NCBI GenBank assembly: GCA_009663005.1
Contig: CM018892.1
Location: forward strand, 5,869,893-5,887,392
DNA from: Actinidia chinensis
Lineage: Eukaryota; Streptophyta; Magnoliopsida; Ericales; Actinidiaceae
Reading direction: 5' to 3'
Length of the DNA: 17,500 nt
This document shows, one piece after another, positions 1 through 8,269 of the stretch. A program made the translations under genes and the position numbers. The first letter of the stretch is position 1, and the number at the start of each line of letters is the position of its first letter. The notes beneath the pieces are model-generated. The model searched no databases. It was not told the origin of the DNA and worked only from the letters and a program-made list of their open reading frames with translations.

Positions 1-385
1 ACTCTGAGGTCTATAAATACAATCATTCATTTTATGAATTACAGAGGCTTTTAGTTTATTTTTATTTATAGCTTTTTAATTAGTATTTATAAGAGCTCTT
101 AGGATTTATATTATTTTTGTAAACGTTTTCAAGTTTTATTAATTTAATGCAAGTTTTTATCGTAACGTCTTCGATATTTATTTATGTGCTTTCCTTAGCC
201 ATGTTTGGATAATTCTCCCAACTCAGAATTGATTGTGAAGGTTGATTGGGGATCGAGGATGAACAATGGAGGTATTTTAATATCACCGCTATATTTTCTT
301 GATTTTTATTCTTCTTTTTCATTCCAAATTACTTTCAAAAAATTGGGTTGTCCTATTGTTCGGTAACACTTATGCGTGAATTGAT
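1..385 (+). repeat. Diverged direct repeat, copy 1 (LTR 3'-end-like)
   Basis: This stretch aligns by eye with 1020-1405. Shared blocks include GATTGTGAAGGTT (231 and 1252), GACAATGGAGGTATTTTA-like sequence, ATTTTCTTGATTTTT and ATTACTTTC. The offset is about 1021 bp, rising to about 1041 bp at the left end because of indels. A TATAAATA box lies at 12-19, and the rest is T-rich, like the R-U5 part of a plant LTR. The left boundary lies outside the window. No coding potential is convincing. It could be the end of a 5' LTR, or one unit of a tandem LTR array. Confidence 0.7.
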
Positions 386-1019
386 AACTCAAGTATATAC
401 TCTGCCTTGTAATGTTTATGACATGGAGTTGGGTTTATATATGTGCTGCAACGACTCGGATGTGCACGGACTATTTATAAACAACCAGAGTATTTTAGAA
501 GTGAAGATTAAAAAAATTAATTGGTTTTTTTTAAAAGTTAAATCTTTCGACTCTGACATCATGATGTAGTAAATCATTTGAGTTTCTATAATTGGACTGG
601 CATAAGTAGTCCAAACGCCGTGTTAATCGACCTAAGTTGGCCCTAATTTAGTTGACTATTTAATTTATTCGTATGTGTACTTATCGGTGTATGAGTTCAT
701 TGACAGGTGTGTTAATGATGATGAGGAAAAAGGCCCAAAAGTGGGTAAACATAAAAAATACACTAAAGGAGTTCAAACTCCCTTGGCTTACAGTTCGAAA
801 AGGGTGAGAGCTGAAAAGTGGACCCCAATCTAGTCTCGGTTAATTTGGCCATAACGTTTTACTCAATGTCCGATTGAGCCGATTTTGACGTGTTGGAAAG
901 AAGATTTAAAGGGCCATACAATTTCGTTATCTAATAGGCTGGCTGATTCGATCTCTTAAGTAGTCAAAATAGGGATACAACATCTTGACCAATTATGAAG
1001 TTTGAAAGTTTTCCAATCC
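386..1019. other. Noncoding spacer between the two repeat copies, LTR U3-like
   Basis: No gene is visible here; the short open frame at 348-569 has no recognisable protein. Around 840-930 the text (GGCCATAACGTTTTACTC, then GATTGAGCCGATTTTGACG and a TTGGAAAG block) is of a kind I associate with long LTRs of plant Ty3/gypsy Tat or Athila lineages. If so, about 390-1405 would be one LTR and 1-385 the end of its partner. This is inference from sequence style, not from a search. Confidence 0.35.
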
Positions 1020-1405
1020 TACTAGGTTCTAATTTGTATTGCCTATAATACTTCCTTATCTCTTATGCACGAAATATGTTTTTATAGAGCTTTAGTTTGA
1101 GGTTATTTAACTTTAGTTTAGGGTTCATTTGTTCTTAGATTGTATTTTATTTTTGTAAAAGTTTTTTAATTATTTATCAAATCAAGTCAATTTTCATACA
1201 GTAATTGTCTTCGATTTTATTTACATGCTTGGCTAGTACCAACTTAGAATTGATTGTGAAGGTTAATTGGGGATTAAGGGATGACAATGGAGGTATTTTA
1301 TATCACCGATTTATTTTCTTGATTTTTCTCCTTCTTCTTCTTTTTCGTTTTAGATTACTTTCGAAAACTGGGACGTCCGATTATGTTCGATAAAACATTC
1401 TTGTT
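1020..1405 (+). repeat. Diverged direct repeat, copy 2 (LTR 3'-end-like)
   Basis: Second copy of the repeat at 1-385. The match fades near 1400 (TTCGATAAAACATT against TTCGGTAACACTTA in copy 1). A small perfect inverted repeat, CGATAA...TTATCG, sits at the edge, about 1388-1409. Gypsy reverse-transcriptase homology starts immediately afterwards, so the end of this repeat probably marks an insertion or recombination junction inside the gypsy element. Confidence 0.7.
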
Positions 1406-1414
1406 ATCGGATCG

Positions 1415-1990
1415 ATTTTGATGCACTTGCCAAGCGGTAGATATTTGTTGTCAGCTTCAAGGAGCCCAAGTGTTCAAAATGATTTGAGATCAGGTTATCA
1501 CCAACTGAAGGTCAGAAATAGTGACAGAAGAGGATGACACCTTCAAGAACTAGATATGGCCATTATGAGGTTTGGTCATGCAGTTGGAGTTACTAATGCG
1601 GTCAGCCGCATTCATGGATTTGATGATGAATCGGGTATTTTGACCCTTTTCTTGATGAATTTGTATTTGTGTGTTATTGATGACATCCTAGGTATTCTAA
1701 AAATTTTCAGAAAACATGAGCAGCACTTGAAGATTGGTTTTGCAAACCTTGCGGAAGTAAGTCAGTAGGAGAATTGTGTATGCCAAACTGAAGAAGTGTG
1801 AGTTTTGGCTATTAAGTGTGACGTTTCTAGGACACATCATCAGTGTGGATGGAGTATCTGTTGATCCTCACAAATCGAACCATATGAAGAGCCAAGGCAA
1901 CAAATGTGATAGAAGTTAGAAGTTTATCGGGTTTAGCTGGATACTACCAGAGATTTGGAAAGATTTTTCTAGAATTCAAAACCTTTTAAC
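1415..1990 (+). pseudogene. Ty3/gypsy reverse transcriptase fragment
   Basis: This is remnant RNA-dependent DNA polymerase of the gypsy pol. Homology begins at about 1425 (CACTTGCCAAGC, the YPLP region), followed by QLQGAQVF and DLRSGYHQLKVRNSD around 1447-1524, with a one-base shift between the two. TRYGHYE follows, then another shift. The active-site region reads CVIDDILG, with the IDD box at 1676-1684. The open stretch 1556-1768 carries it, together with HEQHLKI. After a stop come [26 protein letters not shown] and GLAGYYQRF (about 1777-1960), the usual end of RT and the connection segment. The fingers domain upstream of YPLP is missing. At least three frameshifts and several stops rule out activity. 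Confidence 0.93.
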
Positions 1991-2059
1991 GACAGAGCTT
2001 TGCGGAAGAACGGCAATTTTCGAATGGGCATGAGAAGCGAGAGAAGAGGAAAGAAGATT

Positions 2060-2530
2060 TCAGAATTGAAGAAGCGATTAGTATCCGTGTCGATTTTTTT
2101 TAGACTTGCCTCCGGGACAGATGGTTTTGCAATCTACAGTGACCCATCACATGAGGAGGTTGGGATATGCGTATTGATGTTGCAACATGGGAAAGTGATT
2201 GGCCTATGCCTCACGACATTGAGACTGCATGAGAGGAATTATAGACCCATGATCTAGAACTAGCAGCAGTGTTTGCTTTGAAGATTTGGTCGTCATTACT
2301 TGTTACGGAGTCACATGTGAAGTTTCACCGACCACAAGAGAGTTTGAAGTAAGTACTGTTTACGCAGAAGGAGCTGAATATGAGGATAGCATAGATGGCT
2401 TGAGTTGATAAAAAGACGACGACATTCTATTCAGTATCATCCAGGCAGGCTTAACGTTTTTGTAGCAGACGCGTTAAAGCCGGAAAGTCAACGTCAATCT
2501 AGCATGTTTAGTTACGTCGAAAAACCCCTT
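2060..2530 (+). pseudogene. Ty3/gypsy RNase H fragment
   Basis: Remnant of the RNase H that removes the RNA strand during reverse transcription. The first half is open at 2000-2257 and reads FAIYSDPSHEEVG, then LMLQHGKVIG and HERNY, matching the first catalytic Asp (YSD) region of gypsy RNase H. After a shift at about 2250, DLELAAVFALKIW holds the catalytic Glu. TDHK at about 2325 and a YHPG-like block with ADAL (about 2430-2490) follow, each in a different frame. The catalytic signatures can still be read, but at least three frame changes and in-frame stops make it nonfunctional. The sequence continues directly into the linker before integrase. Confidence 0.9.
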
Positions 2531-2639
2531 ATTGTTGAGCTAAGAAAGAGCAGAGATTGAAATAGTGCACCAAAACACCATCATGAGCTACGGACCAGGA
2601 CGTCAACCGACCTGGATGGAAATTGTAAAGCAACGGCAA

Positions 2640-3500
2640 CTAGACGATCCCGTACTGTGAAAAGTTTAATAAGGGAGTTAGTGAATCCAAAGCCGGATTT
2701 ACCTACAGATAGGGCACTTAGGTTTCAAGGCCGTTTATGTGTTCCAAACATAACAGAAGTCAAAAGGACAAGTTTAGTTGGAGGAGGAAGGGCCCACAAT
2801 ACAAGTTCAACAAGTCATCCAGGAGGAACGAAGATGTATCGACGATTGAAAGGAGACATGTTGGATGGAATAGAATGGAAAAAGAAAATAGCAAAAATTT
2901 GTGTCACAGTGGTTTATCAGTCAAAACAAGTCAAGGAAGAATACAAGGCCAGCAGGGGATATATTGCAATCGCTACCAATACCGGAAGGAAGTGGGAGCC
3001 ACATCAAAATGAGTTTTGTAGTCGGACTACCGAGCTCACCAAGAGTTGTGAGCCGTTTGGGTGACTTGTAGACCGTCTACTAAGTCAGGACATTTCTTGC
3101 TAGTAAAGGACTAAGTATCATTGATCGAAGAAGTATGCAAACCTTTACATTAGAAGAAAGAAATTATCGGACTTCATGGCATACCTTTATTTCTATATTC
3201 GGATCGAATCCGAGTTTACGTCTAAGTTTTGAAAAAGTTTGGCAACGAGCCTCTAGGCACCGAGCTAAGTTTCAGCACCGCTTTCTTACAACAGACGGAA
3301 CGGCAATCGAAAAGAACTATCCAGAATTTAGAAGAAATGCTACGGCTATGTGTACTCGATTTCCAAGGAAAATTGGGAAAAATGCACTTACGCTTGTAGA
3401 ATTTGCTTACAACAACAGTTTTCACGCGAGCATTGAATGGCACTGTACGAAGCACTCTATGGAGGAACTGTAGGTCGCTGTTTTTTTGTTGCGGAGTTTT
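2640..3500 (+). pseudogene. Ty3/gypsy integrase fragment (zinc-binding and core domains)
   Basis: Remnant DDE integrase that would join the element's cDNA to host DNA. The open stretch 2657-3064 begins with RFQGRLCVPN, then HPGGTKMYR (His codon at 2816-2818) and KKKIA, the HHCC zinc-binding domain; its CxxC half is disrupted by a frameshift. The core follows. In the aligning frame the first catalytic site reads M-S-F at 3009-3017 instead of the expected M-D-F. The second Asp is present (SDR, GAT at 3202-3204). The catalytic Glu codon is AAA (Lys) at 3310-3312. LVEFAYNNSFHASI at about 3390-3435 is the well-known end of the core. Stops and shifts occur throughout. The family assignment is secure; the residue calls depend on my hand alignment. 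Confidence 0.92.
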
Positions 3501-4064
3501 TTTCGGAGGAAAACAAATGTTAGGCCCGAGAATAGTTCAACTGACGAATAATAAGATCAAGGTAATTCAACAGAGACTTCAAAATGCACGAGTTGCGCCA
3601 AAAGAACATACAGATGTTCGGAGACGAGACTCGAGTTTGAAGAAGGGACCACTATTTTTGAGTATCCTCATACCAAGGGGATAAACCGTTTTGGGAAGAA
3701 AGTAAAGTTGAATCCAAGGTGATATAGGGCCATCAAAATTCTCAACGAATGGCACCGTTGATTACCGTATTGCTCTTCAACCAGAGTATCGCACGTGAAC
3801 ATGATGTTTTTCACGTATCGATACTACGAAAAATATGTACATGACCCCCCACTCATGATTCATAATTATCTTTTGGACGTAGAGAAGATTTAAGCTTGTG
3901 GAAAAACGATAGAGATGTGGATAGTCGCGGACCAAGTGCTTAGAAACAAGGTTAATCCGGTAGTGCGAGTTGTTATGGCGGAATACTCATATGAAGATCT
4001 ACTTGGGAACCGAGAAGATGAGATTCGAGAGCTGTATCCATTTCTCTTGATGAACGTTCTATAA
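3501..4064 (+). pseudogene. Ty3/gypsy integrase C-terminus with chromodomain-like tail
   Basis: Continues the integrase reading. It contains IVQLTNNKIKVIQQRLQNA and DVRRRDSS-like text (open 3403-3684), then blocks resembling NRFGKK.KLNPR (about 3680-3720), the DVFHVS.LRK motif (about 3800-3835) and a final open stretch ending LRNKVNPVVRVV...ELYPFLL before TAA at 4062-4064. In Del/Tekay-like elements this end holds a chromodomain-like module thought to direct integration to heterochromatin. The part seen here is too mutated to judge its aromatic cage. Several frameshifts separate the blocks. The noncoding spacer to the polypurine tract begins right after the stop. Confidence 0.85.
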
Positions 4065-4350
4065 TGATTGAGGTACATTTAGAAATTCTTTTGGCATTAT
4101 CAGCATCCGTGTATTCATGTACCATTATGGTGTTCTTTTACCAAAGGCATCTCGGGGAAGGCGGTTGTTTTTGGAGATATCAACCGGGTCGCAGTGTTGT
4201 AGGCTGCCCACATGAGAGGCAGTGGAGTAGTTGCAACGGGTTAAACCCCATTAGATACGTTCTATCACGATTAGATATTCGATGACACGAAGAATGTTAT
4301 CAATGTATCACGACGAAGCATGACGTAGCCAAGTTGAGGATAAATTTGTA
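4065..4350 (+). other. Gypsy 3' untranslated spacer
   Basis: About 290 bp between the end of pol and the polypurine tract. It includes a short open frame (4064-4285) with no recognisable protein. It is best read as the ordinary 3' untranslated part of the element. Confidence 0.6.
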
Positions 4351-4352
4351 TA

Positions 4353-4367
4353 AAGGAGGGAGCAGAA
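4353..4367 (+). promoter_or_regulatory. Gypsy polypurine tract
   Basis: AAAGGAGGGAGCAGAA directly precedes the LTR start TGTAATACC. Its position and purine richness match the RNase H-resistant primer for plus-strand DNA synthesis. A single C interrupts the purine run. Confidence 0.88.
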
Positions 4368-4671
4368 TGTAATACCCCGAATATGTAAAAACGTTAATGG
4401 GTAAATTATGACCGCTATGTTAGTTTAGAAAGTCCCTAATTTTATAGGATGGAAATAAATAGTCAGAGTTAGTTCAGAACTTTTCCATATGTTCGAATGA
4501 CAGGGAATGCGTTCGACGGTCGCGTTCGATGGTTAAAAACGGGTAACAGCAGAAAAGAAAAAAAAAAAAAGTGAAACACGAAATAGAAAGAGACGCACCA
4601 CATGGGATAAATTCCCATATCAGCCAATACACCCTCACCTCTCTCTTTCACTTTACCAAATCTATACCCAA

Positions 4672-4745
4672 CCCACACACACACGGAGAGAGAGAGAGAG
4701 CAGGAGAACGGACGAACGAAGAGACGAGAGAGAAAGAGGAAGAGA
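4672..4745. repeat. CA/GA microsatellite tract in LTR
   Basis: A CACACACAC run followed by GAGAGAGAGAGAG and degenerate GA-rich sequence up to about 4745. It lies upstream of the candidate TATA box of the gypsy LTR. GA tracts are common in plant promoters; a function here is not shown. Confidence 0.8.
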
Positions 4746-5036
4746 GGAGAAAGCTTGGAAAGTCATTCAAGCAAATAAAGTCATTGGGAGATGGGGAAGC
4801 TTAAGGAAGAGGTATATAACTCAAAACCATATATATATGGGGATGTATCAGTTTTAGGGTTTTCTTTGGGTTAAAATCTTAGATCTACCATGTAGAATAG
4901 TGTTAAGAGTTGAAATTGACTATTGACAACCAAAATGGGTTTATCTTTGAGTTTTAGAAGCCTTGAAAGAAATGGAAAGAGTTGGAATTGATTTGGTGTG
5001 AGAGGAAGAAGAAGCAGTGAGTTCACAGAAAAAGGG

Positions 5037-5170
5037 TTCGAACGTTTTTACTGTGGTTCGAACGTTTTGGTTCGAACGTTTTAGGAAGGGTTCGAACGTT
5101 TTGGTTCGAACGTTTTGGAAAGAGTTCGACGGTTGCCGTTTGAACGTTTTCAATGTGGTTCGAATGGGAT
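5037..5170. repeat. TTCGAACGTTTT short-repeat cluster in gypsy LTR
   Basis: Five exact copies of TTCGAACGTTTT lie at 5037-5048, 5057-5068, 5071-5082, 5091-5102 and 5105-5116. Degenerate copies follow to about 5165, and related TTCGA motifs lie near 4491-4530. Spacers are 2 or 8 bases. The unit contains two overlapping palindromes (TTCGAA and AACGTT). It lies downstream of the candidate TATA box. Confidence 0.9.
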
Positions 5171-6459
5171 GTTGAGGCTTTAATGGGAATGGAATGTGTT
5201 CTCACCATCTTAGAGTATTCAAGTGAATAAAGAAGTTTTAAACGGATATGCCTTGGGTAGGAAATTAGCAGTTTTCTATTAATTTCAAGTTTTTTAGCAA
5301 TTGGTTATCATAGTAATGATAAACGATACCTATATCCCTATGTGTAGAAACCCCCCCCCACGACGTGTAAGTATAGTTAGAGAATGCAGGTGAGTAACAC
5401 GATGCCATAACAAAAATATGACTTTCAACATTTGTCCACACATATTATTGGTATGCAAGAGTTTTCAATGTTTTCAATGATTAAAGTTATGTTATCCTAT
5501 AAATGCATCTCTTAAACGTATGATAATGCTACTATGTACGAAAGAAAATCCACGGATGTTTGCTTACAAACGAAACGAATATGTTCAAGTATATGCATGT
5601 GACACTCGGGGCCCCCTGTGGTGAGACTTTAATCTAACCTAATGGTCCTAGAAGGTAAAATGAGGGATGTGAAATTATAAATTATTTACACGGGATATCT
5701 CGGCTAAAGAGCCACCCAACATAATGGTACAATGTAGGTTAGTTAATCTATCGTACGTTCATGATATGCAGTATGTTTATGGAAAACATGTGATGCCATA
5801 TTATGCAAGTTCAAGTTTCTGAAAAAGAAAATTAATGTTCAAGGAAGCTATGTTACGCTCACCTCGTTTCACACGTATGAATATGTATGATATGAAATTT
5901 ATCCATGAGTATTTTAGTTTATGCATTTGTTGTTATTCACAAAACTTTACCTTCCGTTGCGAAAATCTTTTCAGGAAACCAAAGTGAAGAACCATAGGAC
6001 GAGATTGAGGCACAGGTTGTAGTGTTGATAGCCCAAGGGCTTTGTGTGTATTTTGTGGGTTAGACCCGATTTATGTCTTGGAGATTATGTGTAATTAAAG
6101 TTAGCCTGGGAATGTATGCAAAGTTTAAAACTTAGACACAGTTCTGTATTTACGGTATGGACGTGACCTTTGTTATTTTCAGTCATGGACTTTCCCGCAT
6201 CAAGACAATTATTATGCATTTTTGATTAGAATGCACAGGTTTAAGGTAAGTTGGCCTTGGCGGCTAGCCGTCGGCCATCACGCGCCCACGATCCGCATAG
6301 GCCGGTTGCGGGGCGTGACATTGGGCCTTGGGCTTTGTTTGGCCCAAGCACAAACCCAAACCAAAATCAACCTTGGGTACAATTAATTTGGCCCACTCTC
6401 TCACACCTCCACTTTCAAGCCCAAATCAAAATACAACTTTATTTTTTAATATGGGTAAA

Positions 6460-6496
6460 CTCATATATATATATATATATACACACATATATATAC
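6460..6496. repeat. AT/AC microsatellite
   Basis: A (TA)n run followed by ACACACATATATATA. Simple repeat just upstream of the TATATAAAA box at 6528-6536. Confidence 0.9.
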
Positions 6497-6527
6497 TTGA
6501 CATCACACGTGCGTCCTAATTACGCCA

Positions 6528-6536
6528 TATATAAAA
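6528..6536 (+). promoter_or_regulatory. Candidate TATA box with upstream GGCCCA-type motifs
   Basis: TATATAAAA, about 180 bp downstream of the CTTGGGC/GCCCAAG inverted repeat and GGCCCA motifs, which resemble plant site II (TGGGCY) promoter elements. No coding sequence can be tied to it, so this is a promoter-like signal only. Confidence 0.35.
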
Positions 6537-6779
6537 AGAGAAAAATTTTAAAGCCTTACAATATCACTTTATCTGTGATCTAGTTGAAGAAAAATTATCT
6601 CTCTATAGCATATTTCTACGAAAAATCAACTTACTAATCTCTTCACTCAACCCCTTGATACTCTTAAGTTTGAATTTCTTCAAAAATCTCTGGGAGTGTT
6701 CTCACTTGAATAGTTTGTTATGCTGGAGTTAAGGCTTGAGTACTTCTTAGCGTCTCATTTGTTTCAAGCCTTGTCTTAT

Positions 6780-6812
6780 GGTGTGTGTTTGTGTGTGTGT
6801 GAGTGTGTATGT
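6780..6812. repeat. GT microsatellite
   Basis: Interrupted GTGTGTGTTTGTGTGTGTGTG run. Simple repeat with no further signal. Confidence 0.9.
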
Positions 6813-7654
6813 CTTCTTTTTGGTCTAAACTTGTGCATGTCTTATCTCTCTCTTCCTTTCCTTGCAAAGCACTTTCCATGAAATGGTAATTGTTTGAGTA
6901 GGCTCTGGATTGAATCTAGTATGTATCTTTGATTGTGTAGAGGTAATTCAAGTGACATTCATGATACTAGTCATACTCTTGCTTTATATTGTTTTGATGC
7001 TCTCAGCATGAGATCTCTTAGAATATTGAATATGGCTATTTATGATCATGTTGCAAACTTTATAATGGATGATCTCTTTTTTCGTGAATATCTAGAATGA
7101 CCGTGATCATGTATATACTTTCTTAAAAAATATTATTTTTAATTAGATGAAAAGGGCTACCTGTGAGTGTGAGAGAAACTACCCTTGTTATGTGACAAGA
7201 GGAGATGACTATCTACTCATGTGTGTAAAAGCCGCCATCCTCAAATGATTTCAAATGTTTAAAGTTCATAATTGGAGAGATAGCGTTAGAACTTTAAATG
7301 GTGAATAGAACAAAATAAATAAATATTTGAGATAGCATGAGGGTTTGACTTCTAGTACTTTAGTAGTCAAGATGAGATCTCCATTATGAATCATGCTTGG
7401 ATTTTGTTTTAAGATCTGTATTCGCATTAATCTAATTGACGAATATGCATCTTGGCTTCATGGTAGTCTTATCATTACTGGATATCTTAAGTTGCTTTTA
7501 TTCTTTTTCTTGACCATACTGAGGTTAAATTACTCATACTCATGGCTTCTTACATTTCATTGGTTGTCTTTTACTTGAGTTAAAATTGAGGTTATATGCA
7601 TGTTCATTTTATTCTATCTCATCTCTCCATTGTATTTTTTTCTCTAAAAAGTTC

Positions 7655-7783
7655 GCTGGATCTTGCGAGTTTTCAATCTCGCAAAGTTTACTTATTTGGG
7701 TGACGGAAACTTCTAGCGTCTAGTTTGCGAGATCTCGCGGGTTCTCAATCCTGCAAATTCCACTTATTAGGACAAGTATAAAA
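7655..7783 (+). promoter_or_regulatory. Internal promoter-like block of element A with 33 bp direct repeat and TATA box
   Basis: Two diverged direct repeats, 7663-7695 and 7734-7767, share a TGCGAG or CGCGGG start, TTCTCAATC-like middle, GCAAA and CTTAT. A TATAAAA box follows at 7777-7783. Downstream lies a CT-rich leader (about 7800-7960) that ends before the ATG of the accessory ORF at 8270. The TCGCG-type motifs match in kind those of the LTR at 9864-10656. This looks like the promoter of the accessory ORF. A possible leader intron, with its acceptor TTTTTTGGCAG ending at 8170, is a guess. Confidence 0.5.
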
Positions 7784-8269
7784 TCAAAGCAACTATTCTT
7801 TTTTGCCCTAATCTTCTACATCTGTCTATATATGTCTCTCTTCTTCTCTCTCGCGATCTCAAGTGACAAATCCCCTCGATCTAGCGACATATTCTCCTCT
7901 ATTCTTCTCTAGATCTTCCGATCTATTCCTAGGTAGTCCTCTCATTCTCTGAGTTTTTCTTTATAGTGTGAATTTTTGTGTTTTTTTTAACTTAGGTTTC
8001 GTTTTTGTTTGGGTTTTCTTCTATTCGATTAGTTGTGGGTTAATTAATTATGGTTTGGAGAGTTCACTCATTGTTTGGAGTGTAAGTGTGTCAATAATTT
8101 CAGTCGTTTGAAGAGTTCTGGTTCATTATAAGGGTGTGCAGTCTCAGACTAATTTTTCTTTTTTTGGCAGTTATTTTTTGTGTTTTGTTTTTGTTTCTTG
8201 GCCCAGTCATCTACTGGACTGGTGTATCTGCATTAATTAGTTTTGTTTTTGGATTGAATTTTTCATCTA

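Larger units (their letters stand above)
1415..6320 (+). mobile_element. Ty3/gypsy retrotransposon, Del/Tekay-like, 3' part
   Basis: Pol domains run in the order RT, RNase H, integrase, chromodomain-like tail, which is the Ty3/gypsy order (integrase after RNase H). They are followed by a polypurine tract and one complete LTR. The LTR starts TGTAATACCCCG and ends GGGCGTGACA, which fits the Del/Tekay lineage as I know it. The gag, protease and N-terminal RT parts, the primer-binding site and the 5' LTR are absent; the left side is replaced by the repeat region at 1-1405. Many stops and frameshifts show that the copy is old and inactive. The right target-site flank would begin TTGGG at 6321, but the left flank is outside the window. 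Confidence 0.92.
4368..6320 (+). repeat. Gypsy 3' LTR (about 1.95 kb)
   Basis: It starts TGTAATACCCCGAATATG right after the polypurine tract and ends CGGGGCGTGACA, giving the expected TG...CA termini. A candidate TATA box (TATATAA) lies at 4813-4819. Internal landmarks are an A run (about 4556-4571), a CA/GA microsatellite (4675-4705), a TTCGAACGTTTT cluster (5037-5116), a C run (5351-5359) and a strongly GC-rich last 75 bp (from about 6245). Short open frames on both strands inside it encode only repeat-derived peptides. The partner 5' LTR is not in the window, so insertion age cannot be estimated here. Confidence 0.87.
6321..7640 (+). other. Noncoding leader or post-pol region upstream of element A ORF
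   Basis: About 1.3 kb without a recognisable gene. The left end has a promoter look: a CTTGGGC...GCCCAAG inverted repeat (6327-6348), several GGCCCA-type motifs, an AT microsatellite (about 6460-6496) and a TATATAAAA box at 6528-6536, followed by a T/C-rich transcribed-looking stretch. A GT microsatellite lies at 6780-6812. The right part is T-rich with scattered short open frames (for example 7393-7578), none convincing. It resembles the untranslated region between pol and the accessory ORF in Sirevirus-type elements, but its left part could instead be an unrelated promoter or LTR. Confidence 0.4.

Noticed and set aside
2737..3012. Second plus-strand frame of 91 codons in the integrase region
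   Set aside because: Mostly an alternate frame of the integrase zinc-binding region; it holds fragments exposed by frameshifts rather than a separate gene.
3222..3455. Minus-strand open frame of 77 codons
   Set aside because: Shadow of the gypsy integrase core on the plus strand.
5037..5116. CRISPR-like array of TTCGAACGTTTT
   Set aside because: Units are 12 bases with 2-8 base spacers in a plant LTR; there are no unique spacers of suitable length and no cas genes.
4941..5208. Two minus-strand open frames with repeated NVRT/KRSNQ peptides
   Set aside because: They are translations of the TTCGAACGTTTT cluster in the gypsy LTR; the periodic peptide comes from the DNA repeat.
6251..6583. Plus-strand open frame of 110 codons across the LTR end
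   Set aside because: It spans the LTR terminus, a promoter-like block and an AT microsatellite (poly Tyr-Ile), with no protein homology.
6528..6812. Host gene promoter and first exon
   Set aside because: The TATA box and leader look suggestive, but no coding exon with recognisable protein or convincing splice sites follows, so only a promoter-like signal is reported.
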